Shown here one piece after another: positions 15,542 through 24,107 of a DNA stretch of 64,000 bases. The number at the start of each line of letters is the position of its first letter. Position 1 is the stretch's first letter. A program made the translations under genes and the position numbers. The notes below the pieces were generated by a model. The model did no database searches. It was not told the origin of the DNA and saw only the letters and a program-made list of their open reading frames with translations. This stretch comes from Paenibacillus caseinilyticus (lineage in GTDB: Bacteria > Bacillota > Bacilli > Paenibacillales > NBRC-103111), in NCBI RefSeq assembly GCF_027533645.1, contig NZ_JAQAGY010000010.1, positions 124,001 through 188,000 of the forward strand. The letters run 5' to 3'.

Positions 15542-16395
15542 AGCACACGTCCGACCGGGTCTTCAACCTCTTCGTCTACACGCTGCTGCTCGTCGTTGCC
15601 GTCGTCTCGCTGGCTCCGATGCTGTACGTCATCTCGGTATCGCTTACCCCGTATTCCGAGGTGCTGAAGAACGGCGGTTTCATTATCATCCCGAAGCAGA
15701 TTACGCTTGAAGCCTACAAGCTGCTCTGGGAGACGCCGCTCATTCCGAACGCGCTCTATGTCAACGTCTGGATCACCGTGGTCGGCACATTCCTGAACAT
15801 GGTGCTGACCGTCCTGATGGCATACCCGCTCAGCCGCCAGACGCTGCCTGGCCGCAAGATCTTCCTGTTCCTCGTCGTGTTCACGATGATCTTCAACGGC
15901 GGGCTCATTCCGACTTACATGGTCGTGCAGTCCACGGGGCTGCTCAACAGTGTGTGGGCCATGATTCTGCCCAATATCGTCTGGGCGTTCAACCTGCTCG
16001 TGCTCAAAACGTTCTTCGAAGGACTGCCGAAGGAGCTCTTCGAATCCGCCCGGATGGATGGAGCCGGAGAGGCGAGGGTGCTGCTGCAGATCGTGATTCC
16101 GCTGTCGGTACCGGCAATGCTGACTGTCGGCATGTTCTATACGGTCGGCCACTGGAACGAATTTTTTCAGGCGGTCATGTACGTGCAGGATAAGGGGCTG
16201 CTGCCTCTGCAGGTCGTCATCCGGGGCATCCTGTCGATGAACGAAATTTCGATGACCAACGTCGATGAGGTGCTGCCGACCACCACGCTCCAGATGGCGG
16301 CGGTCGTGCTGGCGAGCATCCCGATTATCATCGTCTATCCTTTTATCCAGAAGCACTTCTCCAAAGGCATGCTCCTCGGCGGCATCAAGGGCTGA
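15535..16395 (+). CDS. Carbohydrate ABC transporter permease, LplC/YtcP type
   Basis: Second permease subunit, 286 aa. ATG 15535 lies within the last codons of the first permease (ATGGTAA junction), indicating translational coupling. Six helices; EAA loop at LFESARMDGAGEARVLLQIVIP. Together with the LplB-type subunit it forms the channel for oligosaccharides bound by the lipoprotein at 16493. Confidence 0.93.
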   Translation: MVKHTSDRVFNLFVYTLLLVVAVVSLAPMLYVISVSLTPYSEVLKNGGFIIIPKQITLEAYKLLWETPLIPNALYVNVWITVVGTFLNMVLTVLMAYPLSRQTLPGRKIFLFLVVFTMIFNGGLIPTYMVVQSTGLLNSVWAMILPNIVWAFNLLVLKTFFEGLPKELFESARMDGAGEARVLLQIVIPLSVPAMLTVGMFYTVGHWNEFFQAVMYVQDKGLLPLQVVIRGILSMNEISMTNVDEVLPTTTLQMAAVVLASIPIIIVYPFIQKHFSKGMLLGGIKG

Positions 16396-16420
16396 TCGGG
16401 AGGGGCCGGGCATCGGGTGA

Positions 16421-16452
16421 AATTTTGGTCCTCCCCAGAGGAACCAAATTCA
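16421..16452 (+). promoter_or_regulatory. Intercistronic stem-loop before the solute-binding protein gene
   Basis: ATTTTGGTCCTC and GAGGAACCAAAT form an imperfect hairpin around CCCA. In such operons a stem here commonly raises expression of the binding protein by stabilising its mRNA; that role is inferred. Confidence 0.5.
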
Positions 16453-16492
16453 GCATAGTACCTTATCTATATATAAAGGCAGGGGATCGTTC

Positions 16493-18025
16493 ATGAACAA
16501 CAAACGGTGGGTGCGGGTATTGATGGGAACCATGCTGACTTCGGGGCTTCTCGTAAGCGCTTGCGCTCCCAAAGCGGCGGATCCGGCTGCGGGCAAGGAG
16601 CCTGCGGCCAAAGGGGCTGAGCCGTCAGCGGCCCCATCGGCCGGACCGGTGTCGATCACGATGGCGAGAGCGGGGTCGCCTTCGGCGATTCCCAAAGAAG
16701 ACTTCGTGAAGAAGGAACTCGACGCGAAGCTCGGGATCAACTTCAAGCTCGACCTGACCGACGATAAGGAGCATGCGAACAAACTCAGCGTGCTGGCCGC
16801 TTCGCAGAACCTGCCTGATCTGCTGGAGATCAAGGAGAAGGATCTCTCGGTTTACTACCAGATGGCCCGCAACGGCCTGCTGCTTGACTTGACGCCGTAT
16901 CTTGATAAGCTTGGCGCCGTGAAAAAGCAGGTGGGCGAAGAAGGCTTTACGAAAGGGAAGGTCGACGGGAAAGTATTCGGCTTCTCGCAGGCCCCAAGGA
17001 TCGTGCCCCAAGGCTTCTGGATCCGCAAGGACTGGCTCGACAAGCTGGGACTGAAACCGCCGACGACGATGGATGAGCTGCTCGAAGTTGCGAAAGCGTT
17101 TACGGAAAAAGATCCGGACGGCAACGGCAAGAAAGACACCTACGGCATCTCCGGCACCCGGGAGACCGAGCGCGGCTTCCTGGGCGCCCATGGTACGACG
17201 GAGCCGAACAAATTCTATATTCAGGACGGCAAGCTGATCAACTCGCTCTATGACCCGAACATGAAGAAGGGTATCGAGGAATTCCAGCGTTTCCTGAAAG
17301 CGGGCGTGGTTGATCCGGAGCTGTTCACGAATAAAGTGGCGGATGTGACGGACAAAGCGGCCAAAGGCTTCGCGGGGATCTTCTACGAGCAGTGGGCGGG
17401 ACTGGTGCGCGACGAGCATGTCAAGAAGATGAAGGAAATCAACCCCAACGCCGAGCTGGTGCTGCTGCCGGCACTTCAGGGAGCGAAGAACATCCGCTTC
17501 AACGATGTCGGTCAGATTACCGCCATCATCGCCATTCCGAAGAAGCTCGAGAAGGATCCTGAGAAGCTGGCTAAAGTATTCGAACTCCTGAACTACGTCT
17601 CGGACGGCGACGGAGCGAATCTCGTCTATTACGGCCAGAAGGATGTGCACTGGAAGAAAGAAGGCGAGAAGATCGTCCTGACCGAGAAGAAGGGCGAAGC
17701 CTCCTATACATGGCTCTACCAGCTCACCGGGCGTCCGGAGATGGATTACCTCATGACCAAGTTCCCTCCGCAGGCCCAGCTCATCAAGGAGTCGAGTTCT
17801 CTGCCCGAGCTCAAGGTCTACAACGGCTTCGTCATTCCGCCAAAAGGCTTCAACGTGACCGACGCCAACCGGTTCATCGGCGAAGAAATGCTGAAGTTCT
17901 ACACCGGCAAGGCGAAGCTCGAAGAGTATGACGCGTTCCTCGGCTCCCTGGAGAAAACCTTTAACTTCAAGGGGTATCTGGACGAAGCGGACAAAACGCT
18001 GAAAGGGCTCGGGTACGTTAAATAA
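16493..18025 (+). CDS. Extracellular solute-binding lipoprotein, LplA type
   Basis: Lipid-anchored sugar receptor of the ABC importer, 510 aa. The signal peptide ends in lipobox VSAC near residue 24, followed by an Ala/Pro-rich linker and a family 1 binding fold (KLGINFKLDLT, DKLGLKPPTTMDELLEVAKAF, DPDGNGKKDTYGI). The calcium-loop-like DPDGNGKKD is common in this type. A near-cre sequence (GTAAGCGCTTGC core, 16551-16566) lies inside the signal-peptide codons, so CcpA control is possible. It is last in the operon and is followed by the strong hairpin at 18114. Confidence 0.94.
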   Translation: MNNKRWVRVLMGTMLTSGLLVSACAPKAADPAAGKEPAAKGAEPSAAPSAGPVSITMARAGSPSAIPKEDFVKKELDAKLGINFKLDLTDDKEHANKLSVLAASQNLPDLLEIKEKDLSVYYQMARNGLLLDLTPYLDKLGAVKKQVGEEGFTKGKVDGKVFGFSQAPRIVPQGFWIRKDWLDKLGLKPPTTMDELLEVAKAFTEKDPDGNGKKDTYGISGTRETERGFLGAHGTTEPNKFYIQDGKLINSLYDPNMKKGIEEFQRFLKAGVVDPELFTNKVADVTDKAAKGFAGIFYEQWAGLVRDEHVKKMKEINPNAELVLLPALQGAKNIRFNDVGQITAIIAIPKKLEKDPEKLAKVFELLNYVSDGDGANLVYYGQKDVHWKKEGEKIVLTEKKGEASYTWLYQLTGRPEMDYLMTKFPPQAQLIKESSSLPELKVYNGFVIPPKGFNVTDANRFIGEEMLKFYTGKAKLEEYDAFLGSLEKTFNFKGYLDEADKTLKGLGYVK

Positions 18026-18113
18026 ATTGAACGCCGCTGGCCCGGGCACGGGCGAGGCCGTTCCTGCCGCCGATATTCCGCAGCAGATGGCAGTACCATA
18101 AGCTTGGCACTCC

Positions 18114-18140
18114 GTTCCCGGGAAGTCTCTTCCCGGGAAC
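18114..18140 (+). terminator. Hairpin after the sugar transport operon
   Basis: Perfect 11-bp arms GTTCCCGGGAA / TTCCCGGGAAC, loop GTCTC. No T-run follows at once; CTTTTT comes 20 bases later. Could be a terminator or a 3'-end stabiliser. The rest of the 633-base stretch to the mannanase (18026-18658) has no credible gene; a TATAAT at 18222-18227 lacks a good -35. Confidence 0.5.
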
Positions 18141-18658
18141 TTGAGGGCTTACAGCGCTTTTTGTGCCTGCGGGGACTTAACGGTCTGCCGGGGCATGGGA
18201 GCGATTGTAAGCTCATAAGTGTATAATCCTGCGGGCGGAGCCCGGGGAGGTGAGGAGGGCCGATCATCCTTATATAACAAGGATGCGGCAACAAGGCAGT
18301 ATATCCGCCGAAATACTGGCGGGTCGATGCAGGAACGGCTGGGGGCTTGGGCTTGTATAGAGATAGAGGGTTCGCCTGAAGGCGATGGCTGGCACCGAGT
18401 GAAGTACGCTTCCACGAACGTCGCCCGTTCTCTTTAAGTCGGCGGTAAGACACGCGCGGATTTCCGTCAAGACCATTCGACTGGAAGCCGGCGGAGGAAC
18501 GCTCTGCAGCCTGCGGGCTTATTGGAGTTACCTTCCGGGATGCCTGCTGCAGCGCAGAAGACACCGAGGAGGGACCGCTATTTCGGATTTGCACCGCAAC
18601 GCCTTGCCCGTGTGTCCATTCGCCTGGTGACCGTCACCCCAAAGAGGAGGTCATCCAT

Positions 18659-20980
18659 TTGAACAAATGGCTGAAGTTTATCTCCACCGCCTTACTTGTC
18701 GTGATATTTGTAACCGTTTTCAACGGCTTGTCCTTTCCGGGTCGTGCCGAGGCCGGCTTCGCGAGCTTTATTACGCGCAGCGGAGACCAGCTGATGGACG
18801 GGGACACGCCGTACCGCTTCATCGGGTCCAATCATCCGTTCCTCGAGCGCTCGTGGATGGATGTGGTGGAGGTCGAGGATTCGATCCGGGCGGCAAGGCT
18901 GTCCGGCATAGATGTTATCCGCACCTACCCTTTCGAGGTGAGAATGAAAGCCGATCCCCCCGGCACGCCGAGACACGTTCTGGCGCCCGGACAATACAAC
19001 GAGAAGGCGTTCCAGCTGATGGACCGGGTGCTCTATCTCGCCGCGCAGTATAACGTGCGCCTCATCGTTCCTTTCGTCGATTCCCATAACTATATCGGCG
19101 GCGTGGAGGATTGGGCGGGATTCCGCGGCAAGACCAAGGTCGAGTTCTACAGCGACCCTCAGGTCAAGCAGGATTTCAAGGCCTTCATTACGTATGTCCT
19201 GAACCGGAAAAATAAATATACAGGAGCCCTGTATAAGGACGATCCAACGATTCTGGCCTGGCAGCTCGGCAACGAGCTCGGTTCTTCGGATACGTGGACG
19301 ACCGAGATGGCCGCCCATGTCAAAAGCATCGACACCAACCACCTGCTGGCCGACGGGGGCTATGTCCGTGCCCAGGGAATTAAGGCGAATGCACTGAAAG
19401 ATCCCAATATCGATATTATCGATCCGCATATTTATGGTTATCATCAAGTGGATCTCGGCGCGAAGCTGGCCGAGTGGAGGAAGACGACCCAAGGCAAGAA
19501 GGCGCTGATGATCGGGGAGTTCGGCGACTACAGCGCAGCCCAGATCGAGCAGCTTCTCTCCACCGTGCAGTCGAACGGTACCACGGGCGCGCTGTTCTGG
19601 GGTACGATGCACCATCACCGCCAAGGGGGATGGCACTGGCAGCCCGCCAATGGCTGGTCTTATCTGCGGTATCCCGGCTTCTCCACCGGAGACTGGGCGA
19701 ACGAGACCACGACGATCAACCTGATGCGTTCCTATGCGTACTCCATCCGCGGCGGGTCGGTGCCGCCATGGCCTGCGCCGGAGACGCCGGTGATGTTCCC
19801 GTCGGATTCGGTTCATACGCTCTCCTGGCTGGGGGCCTCGGGTGTCAGCTCATATGATATTGAACGCGCCGAAGCGCCGGGCGGACCGTGGCTGATGATC
19901 GCAAGCCAGGTGACCGATGATGTTACCGTGCCGAGGCACCATACGTTCACCGTACCGCTGTTCGATGACGGGTCGGCCGCTGTCGGCGGTTCGTATTATT
20001 ACCGGATCCGGGCGAAGAATCCGGATGGCATTCTTTCTCCGTATTCGAATGTGGTCGGTCCCATCGTCCCCAAGAAGGTGATCGTGATCGACCAGGGCGA
20101 CAGCGGATACACGGAGACGGGTACCTGGGGAGACAGCGACATGCCCGGCAGCTATGGCGGCCTCTCCCGATTCAGCAGTACGAACGGCAGCACGGTGCAG
20201 TGGACGCCGAACATTCCGCAGGCGGGATACTACAATGTGTATGTCCGCTACCCGCTCCACAAGGATTCCGAGGAGAACGTGCTCTATACGCTCTATAACG
20301 GAGTCAACAACAACTCGTACGTGGACCAGACGACGATCGCGAGTGGCCAGTGGCGCCTGCTCGAGACCGTCTACCTGCGCCAGGGTACGGGCAACTACGT
20401 CAAGTTCAAAGTAACCACTACGGCCAATCACCGTGCGGATGCCGTGATGTTCGAGCCGGTCTATTACGGGGACGGCTTCCAGGACGGCAATACGAACTCC
20501 TGGACACTGCTCAGCGGCAGCTGGTCGCTCGCAACCGATGAGAGAACCAAGGTCATGAAGCAAACAGGAGGCGGCATTGCGGAGGCCCTCGGCCCGTTGT
20601 CTCCTGCGGATCTCAGTGTGACGTCAGCGATCAAGGCGCACGATACCGGATCCCAAGCCTCCACTGGGCTCATCGCCAGAGCAGCGCCCGATATGTCCAG
20701 CTATTACACGCTTCGCATCAATTATGAATTGAATAAGATTCAGTTGTACAAGAAAGTGAATGACACTTGGACCCGGCTGGCCGAGAAGGATTGGTTCGCT
20801 GCTCCAGGCACCTGGTATATTCTTCGGCTTGAACTGAAAGGCAATGCCCTGAAAGGGTATGTGAACGGCGTAGAGAAGCTTAGCGCCACCGATACCACAT
20901 TGATTGGTGAGGGCCATATCGGCCTGCGAACCGTGAATCAAACGGCCGTGTTTGACAGCGTGATGGTTGACGCGAAGTAA
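18659..20980 (+). CDS. Secreted GH5-type mannanase/cellulase with carbohydrate-binding domains
   Basis: Extracellular endo-glycosidase, 773 aa. TTG 18659 is the start because AGAGGAGG stands 8 bases before it and a signal peptide follows (KFISTALLVVIFVTVF, cut near AEA). The TIM barrel (about 35-350) has the acid/base in LGNELGS (Glu206) and the nucleophile in MIGEFGDY (Glu287); the overall pattern is closest to GH5 endo-beta-mannanases. Next come an Fn3-like segment (about 370-470), a golvesin-like sandwich (about 480-600, VIDQGDSGY to RADAVMFEP) and a laminin-G-like C-terminus (about 605-773). A perfect cre match lies in its signal codons. It likely supplies oligosaccharides to the adjacent importer. 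Confidence 0.88.
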   Translation: MNKWLKFISTALLVVIFVTVFNGLSFPGRAEAGFASFITRSGDQLMDGDTPYRFIGSNHPFLERSWMDVVEVEDSIRAARLSGIDVIRTYPFEVRMKADPPGTPRHVLAPGQYNEKAFQLMDRVLYLAAQYNVRLIVPFVDSHNYIGGVEDWAGFRGKTKVEFYSDPQVKQDFKAFITYVLNRKNKYTGALYKDDPTILAWQLGNELGSSDTWTTEMAAHVKSIDTNHLLADGGYVRAQGIKANALKDPNIDIIDPHIYGYHQVDLGAKLAEWRKTTQGKKALMIGEFGDYSAAQIEQLLSTVQSNGTTGALFWGTMHHHRQGGWHWQPANGWSYLRYPGFSTGDWANETTTINLMRSYAYSIRGGSVPPWPAPETPVMFPSDSVHTLSWLGASGVSSYDIERAEAPGGPWLMIASQVTDDVTVPRHHTFTVPLFDDGSAAVGGSYYYRIRAKNPDGILSPYSNVVGPIVPKKVIVIDQGDSGYTETGTWGDSDMPGSYGGLSRFSSTNGSTVQWTPNIPQAGYYNVYVRYPLHKDSEENVLYTLYNGVNNNSYVDQTTIASGQWRLLETVYLRQGTGNYVKFKVTTTANHRADAVMFEPVYYGDGFQDGNTNSWTLLSGSWSLATDERTKVMKQTGGGIAEALGPLSPADLSVTSAIKAHDTGSQASTGLIARAAPDMSSYYTLRINYELNKIQLYKKVNDTWTRLAEKDWFAAPGTWYILRLELKGNALKGYVNGVEKLSATDTTLIGEGHIGLRTVNQTAVFDSVMVDAK
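18708..18723 (+). promoter_or_regulatory. Catabolite-responsive element (cre) inside the mannanase gene
   Basis: TTGTAACCGTTTTCAA matches the WTGNAANCGNWWNCA consensus at every fixed position. It is 50 bases inside the coding region, where CcpA would act as a roadblock to elongation. Confidence 0.65.
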
Positions 20981-21064
20981 CCGGTGCGTCTCCCGCAGGC
21001 GCGTAGTCTCCGCAATCATCGCTGCCCTTCTGCGCTAGAGATGATTTCATAACAGAGAAAATTC

Positions 21065-21085
21065 GCTGCTTCGGCAGCTTTTTTT
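21065..21085 (+). terminator. Rho-independent terminator after the mannanase gene
   Basis: GCTGC-TTCG-GCAGC followed by seven T residues. Confidence 0.82.
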
Positions 21086-21122
21086 GTGCCTTGGTCCGGT
21101 CACTGCCGGTGAACCCAGTCAT

Positions 21123-21151
21123 TTGACAAGCCGGCGTACTGTAACTACAAT
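21123..21151 (+). promoter_or_regulatory. Sigma-A promoter of the Rrf2 regulator gene
   Basis: Perfect TTGACA (21123-21128), 17-base spacer, TACAAT (21146-21151). The downstream 50 bases hold ACTGTA/TACTGT-like half sites where an autoregulator could bind. Confidence 0.88.
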
Positions 21152-21203
21152 CGATACAAGAAGCAGTTGCGTTATACTGTATGAGACCGAGGGGGGACTT
21201 CCA

Positions 21204-21647
21204 GTGGCCATCTCCAGCCGATTTGCCGTCGCCGTTCATATCCTCTCCCTCTTGGAGGTAAATAGAGGCGAGCGCATCACGTCGGACTATATTGCCGGCA
21301 GTGTCAATACGAACCCCGTCGTCATCCGCAGGCTGATGTCCATGCTCAGCCGCGCGGGCCTTGTCGTCACCTCGGCCGGTGTGCCCGGAGCGGTCCTGTC
21401 CCGGGAAGCGGACCGCATCACTCTGCTGGACATATACCGGGCCGTGCAGGCCGGAGAAGCGGAGGGCCTCTTCTCCCTGCACGAGAAGCCGAATCCGCAG
21501 TGTACAGTGGGCCGGGGCATCCAGTCGACGCTGGAGATCGCCTTCTCCAGGGCCCAAACGGCGATGGAGGAGGAGCTCGGCAGTGTTACGCTGGCGGCGA
21601 TCGTCCATGATATGACCTGCGGGGATCCCGCCCAGCCATCCAGTTAG
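21204..21647 (+). CDS. Rrf2 family transcriptional regulator (YwnA-like)
   Basis: DNA-binding regulator, 147 aa. GTG 21204 follows GAGGGGGG. The N-terminal winged helix-turn-helix (ISSRFAVAVHILSLLE, IAGSVNTNPVVIRRLMSMLS) is typical. The three-cysteine iron-sulfur cluster of IscR/NsrR members is absent; only one Cys (PQCTVG) lies in the usual region and another near the C-terminus, so cluster-free sensing like YwnA is more likely. It has a consensus promoter of its own and shares a transcript with the thioesterase 42 bases downstream. Confidence 0.88.
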   Translation: MAISSRFAVAVHILSLLEVNRGERITSDYIAGSVNTNPVVIRRLMSMLSRAGLVVTSAGVPGAVLSREADRITLLDIYRAVQAGEAEGLFSLHEKPNPQCTVGRGIQSTLEIAFSRAQTAMEEELGSVTLAAIVHDMTCGDPAQPSS

Positions 21648-21689
21648 CTGGACAATCATTCCAATTTTGCATAAAAGGTGAGGCATCTC

Positions 21690-22178
21690 ATGGACCGTCA
21701 AGAAGTGATTGAGCGGATCGCGGCGCTGCCCGACCGCAGTTTCCGTGCCGTGGAGAATACGCTGCGCGCGCTGGAGAAGATGAAGGAAAACCGGTATCCG
21801 TTTCTCGGCAATTTCCTGAACGTGGTGAAGGAAGAGAGCACAGACCCGGACGTCTTCGTCTGTTCGATGCCGATCGTCCCCGAAGTGCTGAATCCGTATC
21901 GGATCGTGTACGGCGGGGTAACGGCTACGCTGGCCGACATGGCCATGGGCTGGATGCTCGAGCACCGCTTCGAGCCGGGAAGCAAGTTCGTTACGATCGA
22001 TATGCATGTGGCTTATCATCATCCGGGCAAAGGCAAAAAGCTCACGGCCGAAGCCCGTCTGACCCACCAGGCCCGGGAGCTGCTCCAGGTTTCCTGCGAT
22101 ATCCGGGGGGACCAGGGTGAACTTGTGTCCACCTCGAGCGCGACGTTCCTGCAGCTGGTACGGAAAGAATCCGTATAA
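21690..22178 (+). CDS. PaaI family hotdog-fold thioesterase
   Basis: Predicted acyl-CoA thioesterase, 162 aa, cytoplasmic. ATG 21690 is 6 bases after AAAGGTGAGG. Hotdog marks: RIVYGGVTATLADMAMGWML, where the Gly-Gly/Asp region forms the active-site helix, and FVTIDMHVAYHHPGKGKKL strand pairing. An N-terminal extension of 45 residues precedes the domain. It lies just downstream of the Rrf2 regulator and is probably co-transcribed; the acyl substrate is unknown. Confidence 0.85.
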   Translation: MDRQEVIERIAALPDRSFRAVENTLRALEKMKENRYPFLGNFLNVVKEESTDPDVFVCSMPIVPEVLNPYRIVYGGVTATLADMAMGWMLEHRFEPGSKFVTIDMHVAYHHPGKGKKLTAEARLTHQARELLQVSCDIRGDQGELVSTSSATFLQLVRKESV

Positions 22179-22190
22179 CGATTCTCCCCC

Positions 22191-22220
22191 TTGAACCGCG
22201 GGATCCGTCTAAGATATGCT
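22191..22220 (+). promoter_or_regulatory. Sigma-A promoter of the ABC-F leader
   Basis: TTGAAC (22191-22196), 18-base spacer, TATGCT (22215-22220). Transcription should start near 22227, some 245 nt before the ABC-F start, giving a long leader. Confidence 0.65.
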
Positions 22221-22257
22221 GTACGGAGAGATTGCACGAGAGGGTGAACCGAGGCCG

Positions 22258-22269
22258 ATGAAGAACTAA
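22258..22269 (+). CDS. Putative three-codon leader peptide MKN
   Basis: ATG AAG AAC TAA, about 30 nt after the predicted transcription start. Its stop codon overlaps the first arm of the long helix (22268-22276). Three-codon leaders such as MVN are known for attenuated ABC-F genes (vmlR). The upstream GAGAGGG is 13-14 bases away, farther than ideal, so translation is not certain. Confidence 0.45.
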   Translation: MKN

Positions 22270-22327
22270 TCCTATCTTTCCCAAGAAGACCATCGTACTG
22301 TAACGATATCTTGGACCGGATAGGATT
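22268..22327 (+). promoter_or_regulatory. Three nested helices of the ABC-F leader
   Basis: AATCCTATC (22268-22276) pairs with 22319-22327; CCAAGA (22281-22286) with 22309-22314; ATCGT (22292-22296) with 22303-22307. GGCCTTTTTG follows at 22333, so the structure may act as an intrinsic terminator. Farther on, GGCAGGCC (22366) can pair either with its own inverse or with GGCCTGCC (22398), giving exclusive folds. Confidence 0.6.
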
Positions 22328-22435
22328 CGTGCGGCCTTTTTGAGCTGCTTCCTGGAAGACTGCAAGGCAGGCCTGCCGCCGTATATTTGGCATGTTGGCC
22401 TGCCTGCCGCGGTCTTGGGGTGCTGTTCATCTGCG

Positions 22436-22463
22436 CCTCCTGTCCGGTATACCGGACAGGAGG
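22436..22463 (+). promoter_or_regulatory. Perfect 28-nt palindrome covering the ABC-F ribosome binding site
   Basis: Fourteen bases (CCTCCTGTCCGGTA) are followed directly by their exact inverse complement. The 3' arm ends in AGGAGG (22458-22463), the ribosome binding site of the ABC-F gene, so in RNA the site would be base-paired unless the stem is prevented. As DNA it could also bind a dimeric repressor. Confidence 0.75.
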
Positions 22464-22473
22464 TTTGTGGTAT

Positions 22474-24060
22474 ATGAGCAGAATAGAAGCCTACGGCTTG
22501 AAGCATGGGATCGGCCCCCGATTGTTATTCGGGGCCGATGCTCTGAGAATAGAGGACGGTGACCGGATCGGAATTGTCGGCCGTAACGGTACCGGCAAAA
22601 CGACGCTGCTGCGGATTCTCGCCGGGGCATTGGAGCCGGATGCGGGTCATGTGACGCGTTCCGGCAGCGTCGGTGTCATTCCGCAGTTCAAAGAAGACGG
22701 GATCGGCAGCGGGGGCGAAATAACGAGCAGAGTCATCGATACCGTCTTGGCCCAGGACCCGGACATCCTCTTCGCCGATGAGCCTACGATGAATCTGGAC
22801 GCGGAGCGCACGGAAGACTTGGAGGAGAGACTGCGCAGGGTAAGGGGGGCGCTGGTCGTGATCTCTCATGACCGGGTCTTCCTGGACCGCGTATGCACGA
22901 AGATCTGGGAGATCGACGGCGGGCGGGTGTCGGTCTATACCGGGGATTACAGTGCATACGAACGGCAGAAGGAGCTGGAGAAGCGGCGGCACCAGGAGAG
23001 GTACGAAGCTTATACCGAGAAGCGGAGTGCGCTGGAGCGCGCCGTCCGGCTCAAAGAGCGGAAGGCTGCTGGGTCGCTGAAGGCCCCGTCCCGAATCGGC
23101 AACTCGGAAGCCCGCTTAGGCAAAGACCGCAGAGGGTCGACGCAGGCAGGCATTCACCAGGCCCGCAAAGCGCTCGAAACGCGGCTTGCGAAGCTGGAGA
23201 AGGTCGAGAAGCCGGCGGAGCTGCCCGAGGTGAAACTCACCGTGCCCGTTCCGCCTTCCTCGAAGAACCGGGTGGTGCTGGAGGTACAGGACCTCGAAGC
23301 TTCGGCGGGCGGACGTCTGCTGTGGAGCAATGTCTCGCTGCGGCTGCGCTTCGGGGAGAAAGCGGCGCTGCTGGGACCGAACGGCTGCGGCAAAACGACG
23401 TTGATCCGCCGCATCGTCGGCGGCGGGGCGGGCGTGCGCACCGCACCCGGCGTGAAGCTCGGTTATTTCAGTCAGACGCTCGATATTCTTGACCTTGGGC
23501 GTACCGTGCTGGAGAATGTAAGGGAAACCAGCATCCATGATGATGCATTAGCCCGCCTCGTACTGGCACGCCTGCTGCTCCGCGGGGATGACGTTCATAA
23601 GCGGACAGGGGATCTCAGCGGCGGCGAGCGGGTGAAGACGGCGCTCGCTAAGCTGGTGCTCAGCGACCTGAATGTGCTCATCCTCGACGAGCCGACGAAC
23701 TATCTCGATACGCCGTCCCTGGAGGCGCTCGAGGGCCTGCTTGCCGGCTACCCGGGAACCGTCCTCTTCGTCTCCCATGACCGGCGCTTCGTGGAACGGA
23801 CGGCCGGACGCATCCTCGAGATCCGGGACGGAGGGGTATCTTCCTTCGCAGGAGGATATGCGGAGTACCGGGAGGGCCGGAAGGGCGGAGCGGAAGCCGC
23901 ACCGGCCCCGGACGATACCGCGAACGAGCTGCTTCAGGTGGAGCTGCGGCTGGCGGAAGTGCTGGGGCGGCTGAGCATGCCGGGCGTGGAGGGTGCGAAG
24001 GAGCTCGATGCCGAGTTCCACAGGCTGATCGACAGACGGCGGGTGCTCCGGGGGACATGA
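22474..24060 (+). CDS. Vga-type ABC-F ribosomal protection protein
   Basis: Cytoplasmic ATPase of 528 aa that binds the ribosomal E site and dislodges pleuromutilin, lincosamide or streptogramin A-type drugs. Two ABC domains: Walker A GRNGTGKT (36-43) with signature SGGE (79-82) and DEPTMNLD; second GPNGCGKT, LSGGE and DEPTNYLD. The short distance between the first Walker A and signature is also seen in Vga(A), as is the linker pattern ETRLAKLEKVEKPAELP. There are no membrane segments. ATG 22474 lies 10 bases after AGGAGG. The elaborate leader suggests induction by ribosome-stalling drugs. DUF523 follows 47 bases downstream. Confidence 0.92.
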   Translation: MSRIEAYGLKHGIGPRLLFGADALRIEDGDRIGIVGRNGTGKTTLLRILAGALEPDAGHVTRSGSVGVIPQFKEDGIGSGGEITSRVIDTVLAQDPDILFADEPTMNLDAERTEDLEERLRRVRGALVVISHDRVFLDRVCTKIWEIDGGRVSVYTGDYSAYERQKELEKRRHQERYEAYTEKRSALERAVRLKERKAAGSLKAPSRIGNSEARLGKDRRGSTQAGIHQARKALETRLAKLEKVEKPAELPEVKLTVPVPPSSKNRVVLEVQDLEASAGGRLLWSNVSLRLRFGEKAALLGPNGCGKTTLIRRIVGGGAGVRTAPGVKLGYFSQTLDILDLGRTVLENVRETSIHDDALARLVLARLLLRGDDVHKRTGDLSGGERVKTALAKLVLSDLNVLILDEPTNYLDTPSLEALEGLLAGYPGTVLFVSHDRRFVERTAGRILEIRDGGVSSFAGGYAEYREGRKGGAEAAPAPDDTANELLQVELRLAEVLGRLSMPGVEGAKELDAEFHRLIDRRRVLRGT

Positions 24061-24107
24061 GGGCGAAGCCTTAAGCATTAGCGCTATAAAGAGGAGGGAG
24101 AATCCGT

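Noticed and set aside
22579-22720. Possible deletion in the first ABC domain of the ABC-F protein (Walker A to signature only 36 residues apart)
   Set aside because: The same short spacing is a normal feature of Vga-type proteins.
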